Assembly (NCBI GenBank): GCA_964462525.1
Contig: CAYWWY010000004.1
Span: forward strand, 124,001-188,000
Direction of reading: 5' to 3'
From: CAYWWY01 sp964462525
Lineage (GTDB): Bacteria; Thermotogota; Thermotogae; MWEM01
DNA length: 64,000 nt
Shown one piece after another: positions 1 to 9,393 of this stretch (position 1 is the first letter of the stretch; the number at the start of each line of letters is the position of its first letter). The notes beneath the pieces were generated by a model. The model saw only the letters and a program-made list of their open reading frames with translations. It did no database searches and was not told the origin of the DNA. The translations under genes were made by a program, and so were the position numbers.

Positions 1-325
1 TCGCAGGGTTTACATCAAAAATCGATTCGATCTTTTTCGATGGCTCGATTCGACTCTGCTCTTCCAATCCCTTTTTCTGTGTAGATGAATCATCATTGGG
101 AGGGGTGGAAAGGCTCTCCGCCTGTTCATCGGTAATTTTCAACGGGGCCTCTACTGGTTCGGATTCCTTGGCCCCATGGTTCGCCCGCTGTTGAATCCGT
201 TCACTAGCGCTGTTTTGGCCTTTCGAGGCCGTTTTTTTCTTTGATTTCGTAGCCCCAGGCTTTTCCGTTGATTCTGGTGGGTTCGGATTGTCTTGCTGTC
301 CTTCTTCTTTCTTTTTCCTGGGCAA
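1..325 (-). CDS. Partial gene: Lys/Glu/Pro-rich N-terminal region of an unknown protein
   Basis: An open frame starts at a TTG codon (325-323) and stays open for 108 codons to the window edge, so only the N-terminus is present. The start is supported by a strong ribosome binding site (AGGAGGGG, six bases before TTG). The visible part is rich in Lys, Glu, Pro, Ser and Gln, begins MPRKKKEEGQQ, and has no membrane segment or signal peptide. It looks like a disordered leader to a cytoplasmic protein. The function cannot be read from this part. It is divergent from the clostripain-like gene. The frame and start are well supported; the product is unknown. Confidence 0.7.
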   Translation of the reverse strand, partial: MPRKKKEEGQQDNPNPPESTEKPGATKSKKKTASKGQNSASERIQQRANHGAKESEPVEAPLKITDEQAESLSTPPNDDSSTQKKGLEEQSRIEPSKKIESIFDVNPA

Positions 326-389
326 ATAACTCCCCTCCTATATTCCAAGATTCAAAAAACGCGGTAATCGAATGATCCGTAAGAAAACA

Positions 390-398
390 TGGTATAAT
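390..398 (+). promoter_or_regulatory. Extended -10 promoter element before the C11 peptidase gene
   Basis: TGGTATAAT matches an extended -10 box. It lies about 160 bases before the start of the clostripain-like gene, so the leader would be long. No convincing -35 box is seen. No other gene was found between 326 and 561. Confidence 0.45.
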
Positions 399-561
399 GC
401 TATTGAGGGTGTCTTGTTTCTTGCCTTGCGGCCAAAGCATTCATTGGAGTAATCATCCGTAGATGAGAGATATCGGATTCTTTTCTCAGTAGATCCATTG
501 AATGGGGTTCTGAGATTGGATATCCGTAGTATGCATACATGAAGAAAAATGAGGTTTCTGG

Positions 562-2064
562 ATGGAGATCGGTCAAAAACAGTGTTTTTCAATCCTTACT
601 ATTATAACATGTTTTTTCATTTTGTCAATACTCCTGTCAGGATGCGCTACCCGCCAGCAACCATTTACCTCTCCCGTCTTCAGAGAATCGATCGAACGAT
701 CCACAATGGTTCCAACCACCATCCCGTTTGATATAGAAACTCAGCCTTCTGCGGGATTCCGGGTCTTGTTTATTGAGAACGGAGCAACACAGACCTCTTT
801 GGAAGGAAATCAATGGTCGGAGATCAATATACGCGGCACGCGGGATCACTATCGATTCGACCAAGCAGGTGTTTATGAATGGCAGGCCATGATTTTTCAC
901 GGAGATGACCTGCATGCGGAACAAAAGGTCACAATATCGGTTCAACCGACTCCTTGGGCGCTGTTTCTATGGTTAGCTGCCGATAATAACCTCTCCGATC
1001 CCCCTTTTCATCTTGACCGGAACAATATGACGGAGCTAAAACAAGCAGGTTCGGATGTTGGTGTTTTGGTGATGTGGGATCGCCAAGAAGATCAGGGCCG
1101 GGATCAATTGCTCCTTTTGTCTCATGATCGGGATTGGGTGCCTCTCCAAACCTTCGATCACAATGTGAACTCGGGAGATATCCGTTTTTTTGAAGCGTGT
1201 TTCGAAGAGTATCTTTCTTTTGAAACTGCCCGAAAAGCCGTGATCTTTTGGAATCATGGCTCTGGTTGGATCATCGCGCCCAACCAACCGCGAGCCATCG
1301 CCCAAGACCGGCCAACCGGATGGTGGATCAATATTCCGGATCTGGCTCAAAGCCTCACGACCTCTCTTGAAAAACATAATGCAGTTCGACTGGATATTCT
1401 AGGAATGGACGCGTGTTACATGGGCGCAGTTGAAGTAGCGTATGAATTGGTGGGAGTAACCGATTACCTGATTCTGTCTTCCACTACCGAACCCACAGAT
1501 GGATGGGATTATCTCTTTCTGGAAGGAATCGACCAATCTAACGACCCTGCTTTTTTTGGTACAGTATTGATCGATGCCTATTTCAGCAAACGCTCAACAG
1601 ACTATCACGGAGACATGAGCCTTGCCATGATCCGTACTGCTTGTTTACAAAGGCTTACGGAAGGATTTGATCAGATTTCTCGGGCAATCCTAGATGCGAA
1701 TTCGAACGAACGCGCAACTTTTCGAGACGTGTTGAACCAAACTCCATTTCTCCAACCCAACAACCATGCTTTTGGTGTGGATGCTGGCATTTTGTCGCAA
1801 ATCCTGCTCAGCCACATCCCCCTTGAACACGCGGTTCGAACTTGCGTCGAAGAAATGGTGGAAGCCATGGAAGCGGTCGTGGTATATGGAAGAACCCGTT
1901 ATGCTGGTGCGATCGTTGATGCCCCTGCGGGAATCAGCGTTTTTCTTCCCCATCAAGGGTTCGCCTCAAGATGGATCAATCAATATCGCCAATATCAGTT
2001 TGCTCAAGAGACGCTCTGGGATGAAATGATCGTTCAGTTCTATGGCGAAGATTCCCAGGATTGA
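562..2064 (+). CDS. Clostripain-family (C11) cysteine peptidase, lipoprotein
   Basis: A secreted peptidase predicted to cut peptide bonds outside the cytoplasm, anchored by lipid. The N-terminus has a hydrophobic segment (about residues 8-26) and a lipobox LLSGC with Cys28. The catalytic pair of the C11 family is visible: His232 in NHGSGW and Cys285 in GMDACYMGAVE, with the usual spacing of about 50 residues. The length (500 residues) fits bacterial clostripain-related lipoproteins. The first about 120 residues after the lipobox look like an Ig-like beta domain, as in relatives. The start has GAGGT seven bases upstream. The stop is only 12 bases from the convergent xanthine dehydrogenase stop. 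Substrate unknown. Confidence 0.85.
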   Translation: MEIGQKQCFSILTIITCFFILSILLSGCATRQQPFTSPVFRESIERSTMVPTTIPFDIETQPSAGFRVLFIENGATQTSLEGNQWSEINIRGTRDHYRFDQAGVYEWQAMIFHGDDLHAEQKVTISVQPTPWALFLWLAADNNLSDPPFHLDRNNMTELKQAGSDVGVLVMWDRQEDQGRDQLLLLSHDRDWVPLQTFDHNVNSGDIRFFEACFEEYLSFETARKAVIFWNHGSGWIIAPNQPRAIAQDRPTGWWINIPDLAQSLTTSLEKHNAVRLDILGMDACYMGAVEVAYELVGVTDYLILSSTTEPTDGWDYLFLEGIDQSNDPAFFGTVLIDAYFSKRSTDYHGDMSLAMIRTACLQRLTEGFDQISRAILDANSNERATFRDVLNQTPFLQPNNHAFGVDAGILSQILLSHIPLEHAVRTCVEEMVEAMEAVVVYGRTRYAGAIVDAPAGISVFLPHQGFASRWINQYRQYQFAQETLWDEMIVQFYGEDSQD

Positions 2065-2076
2065 TCAACCCTTCGG

Positions 2077-4443
2077 TCAATCGAAATAGTCCGTCTCTCC
2101 TCGTTTTGCCGCTTGAATGGCCCCATATACCCGCTCTCGAGACAACGGGTACTGGTGAATCCGAATCCCCAACGCATTGAAGAGGGCATTATTGATCGCA
2201 GGGGCGGGAGAGATCATCGAATGCTCACCAACCCCTCGATTTCCATAAGGTGAAAGGGCTTCGGGTGTTTCTTCCCAAAAGACATCCATCTCGAAATTGG
2301 CGTCTTTGGTTGTGGCGATCTTGTAATCGGTAAAGTCCGGATTGAGCAGTTTTCCATCGGTGTTATAATAGATCCCTTCCATCAGAGCTGCCGATACCCC
2401 TTGAACGGTTCCTCCTTCAATCTGCCCACGCACATTGATCGGGCTGATGGCTTTCCCTACATCATACCCCGCTGCGATTTTGCGGATAATTACCTCCCCA
2501 GTTGCCTCGACGACTTCCAAATCCACACCCACGGCCCCTAGAGTGAAGTGGACCACGCTTTTCGGCGATTGGCCCGTTTCCGAATCTGGGTAGACCACAT
2601 CCGGTGGAATAAACCGGCCCTTACCGATGATCGGACCCCCTTTCAATACCCCATCAGGCATGAGAAACCCATTGGTCATCTTCTGATCCAAAGGCTCCTT
2701 GCGCTCCAAACGCTCGCACAGGACCATTCCGTATTCGATCCTCAGATCTTGCGGTTCTGCCTGCCAACACTCTGCATATAACTGGAGGATCTGTTCGCGC
2801 GCATCGATCGCGGCCCGTTTCACTGCCATGCCCATGGACCAACAACTGCGAGAAGCAACGGTTTGCCAATCATAGGGATGGCTTTGTGTATCCGGGAAGG
2901 AACACCGGATCTGGTCATACGGGATCCCCATTTCTTCGGAAACAATCTGAGCATAGGCTGTATAGGCTCCTTGCCCCATATCCATCGTCGCTGCGAGCAC
3001 TTCAACCGTCCCGTCTCCATTCACTTTAACGATGGCAGAAGAGGATGCATCTGCAGGCATCGCTGGTGCTTTGATGGCAAAGGCGATTCCTTTCCCGCGT
3101 TTCCGACCCGGAGCCGTAGCTGCAGCATCTTCCCCAAGTCCAATCCGTTCTTTGATTTGTTCCGAGATTTGTTCCAATCCATGAGGAGCCATGGGCATCC
3201 CCGTACAGGTAGGAAGTCCCTCTTTGAGCATATTGATTGTCCGAAAGGTCAATGGATCCATTTTCACCTTTCGAGCAGCAATGTCGATGACAACTTCCAT
3301 CGCGCTCATCAGTTCGGGGAGCCCAAATCCCCGATACGCACCCCCAAAAGGCTTGTGGGTATACACCGCATAGCAATCGGTGTGTACGTTGGGAATATAA
3401 TAGGTGCCCGTAGAAGTGTATCCTGCGCTCCGAACCGGATTGGCGCCATACTCTGCGGAGATTCCGGTATCGAAATAGAATGTATTGTGAATCCCTGTGA
3501 TTTTCCCGTCTTTTTTCACGCCCATCTTGATCCGTGCTACATAGGCCTGACGGACCCATGAAGAGAGCATAACCTCTTCTCTAGGAACAAAAAGTTTGAC
3601 CGGTCTTCCTCGGGCTTTTGGATGGGTCGAAGCGCTCAGACAAAGCGCCTCGATGGTCATACCCGCCTTTCCACCAAATCCGCCCCCAATGGGAGGCGCA
3701 ATGACACGGATCTTGTTTTGGGGCATCTTCATCCCATCCGCCAAAATCTCCCGCACCGCAAAAGCGGACTGGGCAGCGGTCCAAACCGTTATCTCTCCGC
3801 TTCCAAGATCTTGTTGAGAAATGCAACAATGAGTCTCGAGAAAACCATGGGCAATTTGGGGACAACGCACCTCTTCTTCAACGACAAAGTCCGCCTCTGC
3901 AAAAGCCTGTTCAACATTTCCGCGCCTTATTTTGAACCAATTCCCTAAATTGGTTCCGGGTTGGGGATTGAGAAAACTGACTTTCTCATATTGACCCAGT
4001 TCGGGGTGGACCAAGATCGACGAATCTGTCGCCGCTTGCACAGGATCTAAAACCGCGGGCATGGGTTTGTACTTCACGTTCACTTTCTCACGCGCTCGCT
4101 CGGCGATCTCTTCGCTCTCAGCCACCACAAGGGCCACGGGTTCTCCCATGTACCGGGCCTGATCCACCGCAATCGGATAGCGATCTTTGAGGTATAGACC
4201 AAACCGATGCGGGAAATCCGTACCGGTCACTACGAAGATGACGCCTTCCATTTCCATCGCCTCTGATGCGTCGATCGACAGAATTTGCGCGCAAGCGTGG
4301 GGAGATCGAACCGGGCGAGCGTGCAACAGATGATTCCCAAAAAAAAGATCATCGGTGTACTGCAGGGTACCAACAGCCTTCTGGTCATCGTATTGACGAT
4401 TAACAATCGCGCCGATTCCTGTTTTGCTGGATGTCTGTTTCAT
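2077..4443 (-). CDS. Xanthine dehydrogenase-family molybdopterin-binding subunit
   Basis: Large catalytic subunit of a molybdenum hydroxylase that oxidises purines or other N-heterocycles, about 788 residues. The frame can be read further upstream, but the start is placed at ATG 4443 because it has AGGAGGG in front and overlaps the 2Fe-2S gene as ATGA. Family motifs are clear: GGGFGGKAG (Lys259), AYRGFGLPE, and the catalytic glutamate in NRGVGEHSM (Glu740). It is the last gene of a FAD / 2Fe-2S / Mo subunit set in one operon. The cyclase and DUF1116 neighbours suggest a purine or ureide-like pathway, but substrate cannot be told from motifs alone. Confidence 0.9.
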   Translation of the reverse strand: MKQTSSKTGIGAIVNRQYDDQKAVGTLQYTDDLFFGNHLLHARPVRSPHACAQILSIDASEAMEMEGVIFVVTGTDFPHRFGLYLKDRYPIAVDQARYMGEPVALVVAESEEIAERAREKVNVKYKPMPAVLDPVQAATDSSILVHPELGQYEKVSFLNPQPGTNLGNWFKIRRGNVEQAFAEADFVVEEEVRCPQIAHGFLETHCCISQQDLGSGEITVWTAAQSAFAVREILADGMKMPQNKIRVIAPPIGGGFGGKAGMTIEALCLSASTHPKARGRPVKLFVPREEVMLSSWVRQAYVARIKMGVKKDGKITGIHNTFYFDTGISAEYGANPVRSAGYTSTGTYYIPNVHTDCYAVYTHKPFGGAYRGFGLPELMSAMEVVIDIAARKVKMDPLTFRTINMLKEGLPTCTGMPMAPHGLEQISEQIKERIGLGEDAAATAPGRKRGKGIAFAIKAPAMPADASSSAIVKVNGDGTVEVLAATMDMGQGAYTAYAQIVSEEMGIPYDQIRCSFPDTQSHPYDWQTVASRSCWSMGMAVKRAAIDAREQILQLYAECWQAEPQDLRIEYGMVLCERLERKEPLDQKMTNGFLMPDGVLKGGPIIGKGRFIPPDVVYPDSETGQSPKSVVHFTLGAVGVDLEVVEATGEVIIRKIAAGYDVGKAISPINVRGQIEGGTVQGVSAALMEGIYYNTDGKLLNPDFTDYKIATTKDANFEMDVFWEETPEALSPYGNRGVGEHSMISPAPAINNALFNALGIRIHQYPLSRERVYGAIQAAKRGETDYFD

Positions 4444-4937
4444 GCTTCTCCCTCCTTCTCTTGAGGGGCATCGAAGATCTTCGAGGCTTTCTCCACGGCC
4501 CGAAAAATGCTGGAATAACCGGTGCATCGACAGAGATTTCCACTCAATCCATCCATAATCTCCTCTTTTGAAGGGTGAGGATGCTCCATCAGAAGGGCAT
4601 ATGTAGCCATGATCATACCTGGAGTGCAAAAGCCGCACTGAATGGCCCCTTCTTCGATGAATGCTTTTTGGATGGGGTGGAGCTTTGAACCAACGGTCAC
4701 CAATCCTTCTGAGGTCAATACCTCTTTTCCTTCCACTTCTCGGGCAAGAATCATACAAGACTTATAGGCTTTTGACCCGATCAGGACCGTGCAAGCCCCG
4801 CATTCCCCCTCTTCGCATCCTCTTTTGACGCTGGTCACACCCAATTCTCGTAAAGCGCGAAGCAGAGTCTGCCCGTCTTTCACTTCCATCTGGGTTGGCT
4901 GATGATTGAGAACAAACCGGACTCGATATCGGTTCAT
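4440..4937 (-). CDS. Xanthine dehydrogenase-type 2Fe-2S subunit
   Basis: Small iron-sulfur subunit that passes electrons from the molybdenum centre to FAD. Length is 165 residues, normal for the family. The plant-type [2Fe-2S] cluster ligands are Cys41, Cys46, Cys49 and Cys61 (GCEEGECGACTVLI). The second cluster ligands are Cys101, Cys104, Cys136 and Cys138 (CGFCTPGMIM and NLCRCTGYSS). The gene overlaps the FAD subunit (TAATG) and the Mo subunit (ATGA), so the three are translationally coupled. Confidence 0.93.
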   Translation of the reverse strand: MNRYRVRFVLNHQPTQMEVKDGQTLLRALRELGVTSVKRGCEEGECGACTVLIGSKAYKSCMILAREVEGKEVLTSEGLVTVGSKLHPIQKAFIEEGAIQCGFCTPGMIMATYALLMEHPHPSKEEIMDGLSGNLCRCTGYSSIFRAVEKASKIFDAPQEKEGEA

Positions 4938-5806
4938 TATTGATCCCGCCCTTCAAGATAGCATTCCATAAGCGCTTGGCGCGTGAGTTCACGAACCATC
5001 TGAATCCGATATTCCTGTGAAGCGCGCACATCGGAGATTGGTTGCACGCTACCAACCGCCAGATCCACAACAAACTGCAAGAGCTCTTCATCAACACGTT
5101 GCGCTTCATTGATGATCTGTTCGGCTTCTAAACATCGGAAGGGAACCGCAGAAACAGCCCCATAGGAAAGATAGGTTTGGAAAGAAGACTTTTTCCATTC
5201 CATGACACAACAGACCCCAACTTGGGCTAGATCGAGCGCTTTTCGTCGGGATATCCGAAGATACCGGCCGACAACACGAATCCCTTCTTCTGGTTGTGGC
5301 AAGAAAACCGAAGAAACGACCTCTTCTGGTAGAATCCGTGTGGTTCGAGGCGCGATGATCCATTTTTCTAAGGGCATGACGCGTGGTTCTTTTGATCCGA
5401 CGGTATGCACCAGCGCGCGATGAGCAAGAAGGGGGGGGATGCAATCGCCAGAAGGCACTGCAGAACACACATTGCCAACAACCGTGGCCTGATTGCGGAT
5501 CAGGGGATCCGAATGCATCCTACATGCCTGGGTGAGATCGGGGTAGTCTTTTTGAATCGCGGAATGGCAGATCACATCGCTTAAGGTTGCCATGGCGCCA
5601 ATGTGGATCCCTTCTCCTTCGTTCGGGATGATCCCTTTTATTTCGGGAATCAGGCCCATATCGATCACATGATCTGCAGAAATCAATCCCTTTTTAATCC
5701 AAACTAAAAGATCTGTCCCTCCCGCCTTAAGTCGCGCCTTGGGGTATTCATTCATCATTTCCAAAACCTCAGAGAGGCTGGTTGGGCGTAACAAGGCAAA
5801 ATCCAT
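4937..5806 (-). CDS. Xanthine dehydrogenase-type FAD-binding subunit
   Basis: Middle subunit of the molybdenum hydroxylase, 289 residues. It binds FAD and hands electrons to the final acceptor. The N-terminal motif KAGGTDLLVWIKKG (about 27-40) and the region ATVVGNVCSAVPSGD (about 107-121) are typical of the CoxM/PucC-like FAD domain. The start has AAGGAGGTG five bases upstream. It is the first of the three xdh genes, about 45 bases after the cyclase-family gene. Confidence 0.9.
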   Translation of the reverse strand: MDFALLRPTSLSEVLEMMNEYPKARLKAGGTDLLVWIKKGLISADHVIDMGLIPEIKGIIPNEGEGIHIGAMATLSDVICHSAIQKDYPDLTQACRMHSDPLIRNQATVVGNVCSAVPSGDCIPPLLAHRALVHTVGSKEPRVMPLEKWIIAPRTTRILPEEVVSSVFLPQPEEGIRVVGRYLRISRRKALDLAQVGVCCVMEWKKSSFQTYLSYGAVSAVPFRCLEAEQIINEAQRVDEELLQFVVDLAVGSVQPISDVRASQEYRIQMVRELTRQALMECYLEGRDQ

Positions 5807-5852
5807 CGCGCCACCTCCTTATCTGTGAAATTTGGTATACAATTGGATGTTC

Positions 5853-6641
5853 CTACTCTTCGTCAAAGGCCACAATCCGGCAAATACAGGATTCCCCACC
5901 CACAAACCTCCAAGGAAAACATCCGATGATGGTTCTTCGATTCAAAAGCTTGTCAATCTCGCCACCCACATTTTCAGCGTGGATGATGTCGAAGGGGAAA
6001 AGAGCGGTATGCATCAACTGATAATGGTTTGGAGGGAACATCTCGTCCAATGACTTTCCGTATTTTTGTTGTAGGTAACGGTCGCACTCAGCCGCTTGTT
6101 TGGGCATCCATTCTCGGATTTTCGTGTTCATTGGGTGATCCGCCGATCCGCAATCCACGCCAATCCATTTCAATTTCTTCTTTTTCGCCCAGTCAGCAAA
6201 TTCCATCTGGGGTCCGGGATGCTGGATCATATAACGGATTTCGTCTGCTTCGGGCTGATCGTAGGCATATCGATGATATCCGGTATTGATAAGAAGAATG
6301 TCTCCTTCCCGGACTTCCACCCGGTCTTCGATATCTTTCGAAGTATAGATCCCGTAATCTTCCGCAATGTCAGAAAGATCGACAATTACACCCGGCGCAA
6401 CCAACTCCTCCAATGGAATGCTGGCAATGTCCCGTCCGTGGGTACAAAAATGCAAAGAACCATCCAGATGGGTACCCACATGGTTGGAGTGAGTCAACAG
6501 CTGTCCGTTGGCTCCATTTGGAGCCAACCGCTTAAAAAACTTAATCTGGAGTGGTTCGTAGGTTGGCCATGCCGGTGTCAAGTGGCTGATCGTCTGGCTC
6601 AGATCATACATCTTCACGTTCTTCCAATTCTTTAGTTCCAT
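5853..6641 (-). CDS. Cyclase-family metal hydrolase (kynurenine formamidase-like)
   Basis: A hydrolase of the putative cyclase family, whose members open amide or lactam bonds (kynurenine formamidase, isatin hydrolase) with a metal. The family motif is present as NHVGTHLDGSLHF, with His54, His58, Asp60 and His64 as likely ligands or active-site residues; the usual Pro before the last His is replaced by Leu. The start is placed at ATG 6641, three bases after GGAGGTGG, giving 262 residues. In this operon, directly upstream of xanthine dehydrogenase, it may open a ring or hydrolyse an amide in the same pathway. That role is inferred. Confidence 0.8.
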   Translation of the reverse strand: MELKNWKNVKMYDLSQTISHLTPAWPTYEPLQIKFFKRLAPNGANGQLLTHSNHVGTHLDGSLHFCTHGRDIASIPLEELVAPGVIVDLSDIAEDYGIYTSKDIEDRVEVREGDILLINTGYHRYAYDQPEADEIRYMIQHPGPQMEFADWAKKKKLKWIGVDCGSADHPMNTKIREWMPKQAAECDRYLQQKYGKSLDEMFPPNHYQLMHTALFPFDIIHAENVGGEIDKLLNRRTIIGCFPWRFVGGESCICRIVAFDEE

Positions 6642-6693
6642 TTTCCACCTCCGAAATGATTCGCGTTCATGGTTTTTCTTCCGATGAAATCGC

Positions 6694-7629
6694 CTAAGGG
6701 TGATCCTCACTCTGAAACATCTCCGTACTCAAATACTTCTCTCCCCGGTCTGGAAAGATCACTACGATGGTTGCGTTATCGTTCTTTTTGAACGTTTCTA
6801 TGGCCGCGATCATGGCGGCCCCACTACTCATACCCACAAATATTCCTTCTTTGACAATGATTTCTCTCGCCATTTTCATGGCCATATTGCTTTGGATCAT
6901 AATGCTTTCATCGATTAATGACGTATCATACAGTTCAGGAATGATTGCTTCTTCCATATTTTTTAATCCTTGTATATAATGGCCTTTTTCCGGATGGGCT
7001 TCTATTATTTTTATTTTTGGATTATTTTCTTTTAAGGCTTTTCCGACTCCCATGATGGTTCCAGAAGTCCCTACGCCAGAAACAAAGTGTGTTATGGTTC
7101 CATTTGTATCTTTCCATATTTCTTCTGCAGTTGTTTTATAATGAGCGATTTTGTTATATTTATTAGAGAACTGATTTGGCATAAAATACTTGTTCGGATA
7201 CTTTGAAACAAGCTCTTTCGCTTTGTTGATCGCTCCATCTGTCCCTAAACCCTTATCCGTTAAAGTGATTTTTGCACCAAAGGCTTCGATCATCATTCTT
7301 CTTTCCCAAGAAACTGCCGCGCTCACCACTATTTCTGCCTTATACCCTTTAACAGCGCATATCATCGCTAAAGAAATCCCCGTATTCCCGGATGTCGGTT
7401 CGATGATTATTTTGCTTTTGTCTAACAAGCCTTCATTTTCCGCTTGTTCAATCATCTTCAATGCAATTCGATCTTTTATGCTTCCCGTTGGATTTGCGCC
7501 TTCCACTTTTGCATATATGATCGAATGATTCGGATGATCCGAAATCAAATGATTGATTCGAACAAGCGGGGTCCGACCAATCGATTGCAATACGGTATGG
7601 TGAATCATAGTTGGAAAGGATCGGTTCAT
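6694..7629 (-). CDS. PLP-dependent cysteine synthase-like enzyme (fold type II)
   Basis: A beta-family PLP enzyme, 311 residues, close to cysteine synthase / S-sulfocysteine synthase in length and motifs. The PLP lysine is Lys52 in NPTGSIKDRIA; the substrate loop is PTSGNTG (79-85); GVGTSGTIMG binds the phosphate. The usual role is beta-replacement on O-acetylserine or a related amino acid. It sits between the DUF1116 and cyclase genes and could instead act as a lyase on a pathway intermediate. The gene is clearly more AT-rich than its neighbours (two 60-base stretches counted at 28-30% GC), which suggests recent transfer. No good ribosome binding site precedes the ATG, so the exact start is uncertain. 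Confidence 0.82.
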   Translation of the reverse strand: MNRSFPTMIHHTVLQSIGRTPLVRINHLISDHPNHSIIYAKVEGANPTGSIKDRIALKMIEQAENEGLLDKSKIIIEPTSGNTGISLAMICAVKGYKAEIVVSAAVSWERRMMIEAFGAKITLTDKGLGTDGAINKAKELVSKYPNKYFMPNQFSNKYNKIAHYKTTAEEIWKDTNGTITHFVSGVGTSGTIMGVGKALKENNPKIKIIEAHPEKGHYIQGLKNMEEAIIPELYDTSLIDESIMIQSNMAMKMAREIIVKEGIFVGMSSGAAMIAAIETFKKNDNATIVVIFPDRGEKYLSTEMFQSEDHP

Positions 7630-7646
7630 AGACTGCGGACGGCTCC

Positions 7647-8903
7647 TTATGCCAGATACCGGTCTACAAAAGCCTGGGCGCCATTGACGAACGCTTGAGC
7701 GGGCATCCGAACGATCCCTGCGCCTACCTGGCCCCGTCCTGCTTCCTTACAGGCAGCTCCCGTGTCGAGAATGGGCGTGATGGCAGTTTCAACTACCTTC
7801 AGCAAATCGATTCCGGTAGGGGTTCCGCGAAAATTCAATGGGGGCATGGTATAGTCCGGGTTCTCCCCCAAGCAAATTTCATACATTTCCAAAGTAAACT
7901 CCGTGGCTTCGCGGGGTGTTCCTCCAACAAACTGAACGATGGCCGGAGCGGAAGCGAGCGCAAATCCCCCCACTCCATAAGTTTCCATAATAGCGCTATC
8001 CCCGATGTCCGGATTGACATCCTCGGGGGTGAATCCGGGGAACAGAAGAACATCTGGCTGAGCGGCCGGACACGTAAACCACTGATCGCCCAAGCCGGCG
8101 ATTTGAATACCAAAATCTGTGCCATTGCGCGCCATCACCCGAACCAAGCTTGATCCTTCCCAATTGTTCAAGATGTCTAGAGAGACTTTCGCGGCAGCCA
8201 TGCCCAAGTTTAAGAAAAAATGATCATTTGAATCGATAAATCGAAATGCCTGCGCGATCTTGTCGATGGATCGGGATCCTTGAACAAGATAAGGGGCAAT
8301 GGCCCGGAAGAACAACGAAGTACCTGCTTTGTTGCGATTATGCAGTTCATCGCCCATATGTAGGGCTTGGGCGATGATGGGTTTGAGCAACATCGGTCCT
8401 TTGTCTTCGACAAGCAAATCGATCGCATTTTGAAGAATCGGGAATAGGTCCTGCTCCATCCACCGAAGATGATCGATCACCGAAGGCTGATAGGAACCCA
8501 TACGGAGGACCTGCCCCAACCCTTCGTTCATCGTAGCATAGGAATGATTATCCCCTTGAAGGTTTTTCAGGATAAATACCGGCATCTTTGGGCTCACCAC
8601 TCCAGCCATCGGTCCTACCGCTTGATGATGATGACAGGGGTCGAATCGAATCTCTCCTCGTTCGCATATAGCCGCTGCCTCTTGCGGTCTCGACGCCCAG
8701 CCTTCGTACATACAGGCGCCCATAACCGCTCCGCGCATGGGTCCGGACATCCGATCCCACGAGATCGGAGGACCCGCATGGAGCAGCATCTTGCCGTGAA
8801 AATCAGGGATAACTTCCTGAGCGATACCCATTCCCACCAATGCGGGTTTTGTCCGGTATAAGGATTCCAGTGCTTGTTCATTCTGTTGTTGGAGATGGAT
8901 CAT
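7647..8903 (-). CDS. DUF1116 protein (AllG/YlbE-like, oxamate carbamoyltransferase-type subunit)
   Basis: A 418-residue protein recognised as DUF1116 from its N-terminal pattern (PPISWDRMSGPMRGAV) and overall length. In E. coli the DUF1116 protein YlbE (AllG) works with FdrA (AllF) and YlbF (AllH, DUF2877) as an oxamate carbamoyltransferase in allantoin breakdown. No FdrA or DUF2877 partner is visible in this window. The gene lies in one operon with xanthine dehydrogenase subunits and a cyclase-family hydrolase, which suits a nitrogen-heterocycle pathway. The family call is fairly sure; activity without partners is open. Confidence 0.78.
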   Translation of the reverse strand: MIHLQQQNEQALESLYRTKPALVGMGIAQEVIPDFHGKMLLHAGPPISWDRMSGPMRGAVMGACMYEGWASRPQEAAAICERGEIRFDPCHHHQAVGPMAGVVSPKMPVFILKNLQGDNHSYATMNEGLGQVLRMGSYQPSVIDHLRWMEQDLFPILQNAIDLLVEDKGPMLLKPIIAQALHMGDELHNRNKAGTSLFFRAIAPYLVQGSRSIDKIAQAFRFIDSNDHFFLNLGMAAAKVSLDILNNWEGSSLVRVMARNGTDFGIQIAGLGDQWFTCPAAQPDVLLFPGFTPEDVNPDIGDSAIMETYGVGGFALASAPAIVQFVGGTPREATEFTLEMYEICLGENPDYTMPPLNFRGTPTGIDLLKVVETAITPILDTGAACKEAGRGQVGAGIVRMPAQAFVNGAQAFVDRYLA

Positions 8904-8937
8904 GGATGACCCCCCCTTTCTTATGCGGGATGCCCTA

Positions 8938-9354
8938 TTATTGGATCCCTTTTCTTAAGGCATTTTCAATGGCCTTGAGGATTACTTTGGAACTAGATGT
9001 AGCACCGGTAATCAAATCCACTTCTAGCGATTGCGCTTGGATCGCATGCCCTACAACCGCTTCCGCTTTCTCGCCACGGCCATGCTGATGACGGTAGAGA
9101 TCAATACTGACGATTCGATGATCATGAACCAATACTCGAACATCAGCCTCAACAAAACCAGCCCCGAAAGAACCCGCAAAGGTGCCATCTTGGACAAGGG
9201 CAAGATCAACCTCTTCTATGACCAGTTCTTCAATCGTCTTCCGATACGCTTCCAACAAGGGGATGTATTGAGCCAGAAAAACTGTACCCACAATAATGGC
9301 GCCTGCACATATGGCCAACACAAACCAAAGAATCCTTCGAGTTCGTCTTTTCAT
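8938..9354 (-). CDS. FMN-binding domain protein with N-terminal membrane anchor
   Basis: A 138-residue protein with one N-terminal membrane helix (about residues 9-29) and an FMN_bind domain outside. The flavin attachment motif is ITGATSSS with Thr119 as the probable covalent FMN site, a modification normally made by ApbE, which is not in this window. Such proteins carry electrons across or along the membrane face. The start has AAAGGA upstream. It sits between the kinase and DUF1116 genes with gaps under 40 bases, so it is co-transcribed with them. A second FMN_bind protein lies at 42331. Confidence 0.83.
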   Translation of the reverse strand: MKRRTRRILWFVLAICAGAIIVGTVFLAQYIPLLEAYRKTIEELVIEEVDLALVQDGTFAGSFGAGFVEADVRVLVHDHRIVSIDLYRHQHGRGEKAEAVVGHAIQAQSLEVDLITGATSSSKVILKAIENALRKGIQ

Positions 9355-9393
9355 CGCTTTATCCTTTCATCCGAATTCATGCGAAGGATGGCC

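Noticed and set aside
2863..3561. A 232-codon plus-strand frame in the xanthine dehydrogenase gene
   Set aside because: The opposite strand carries clear molybdopterin-subunit motifs; this frame is Cys/His/Arg-rich without any domain.
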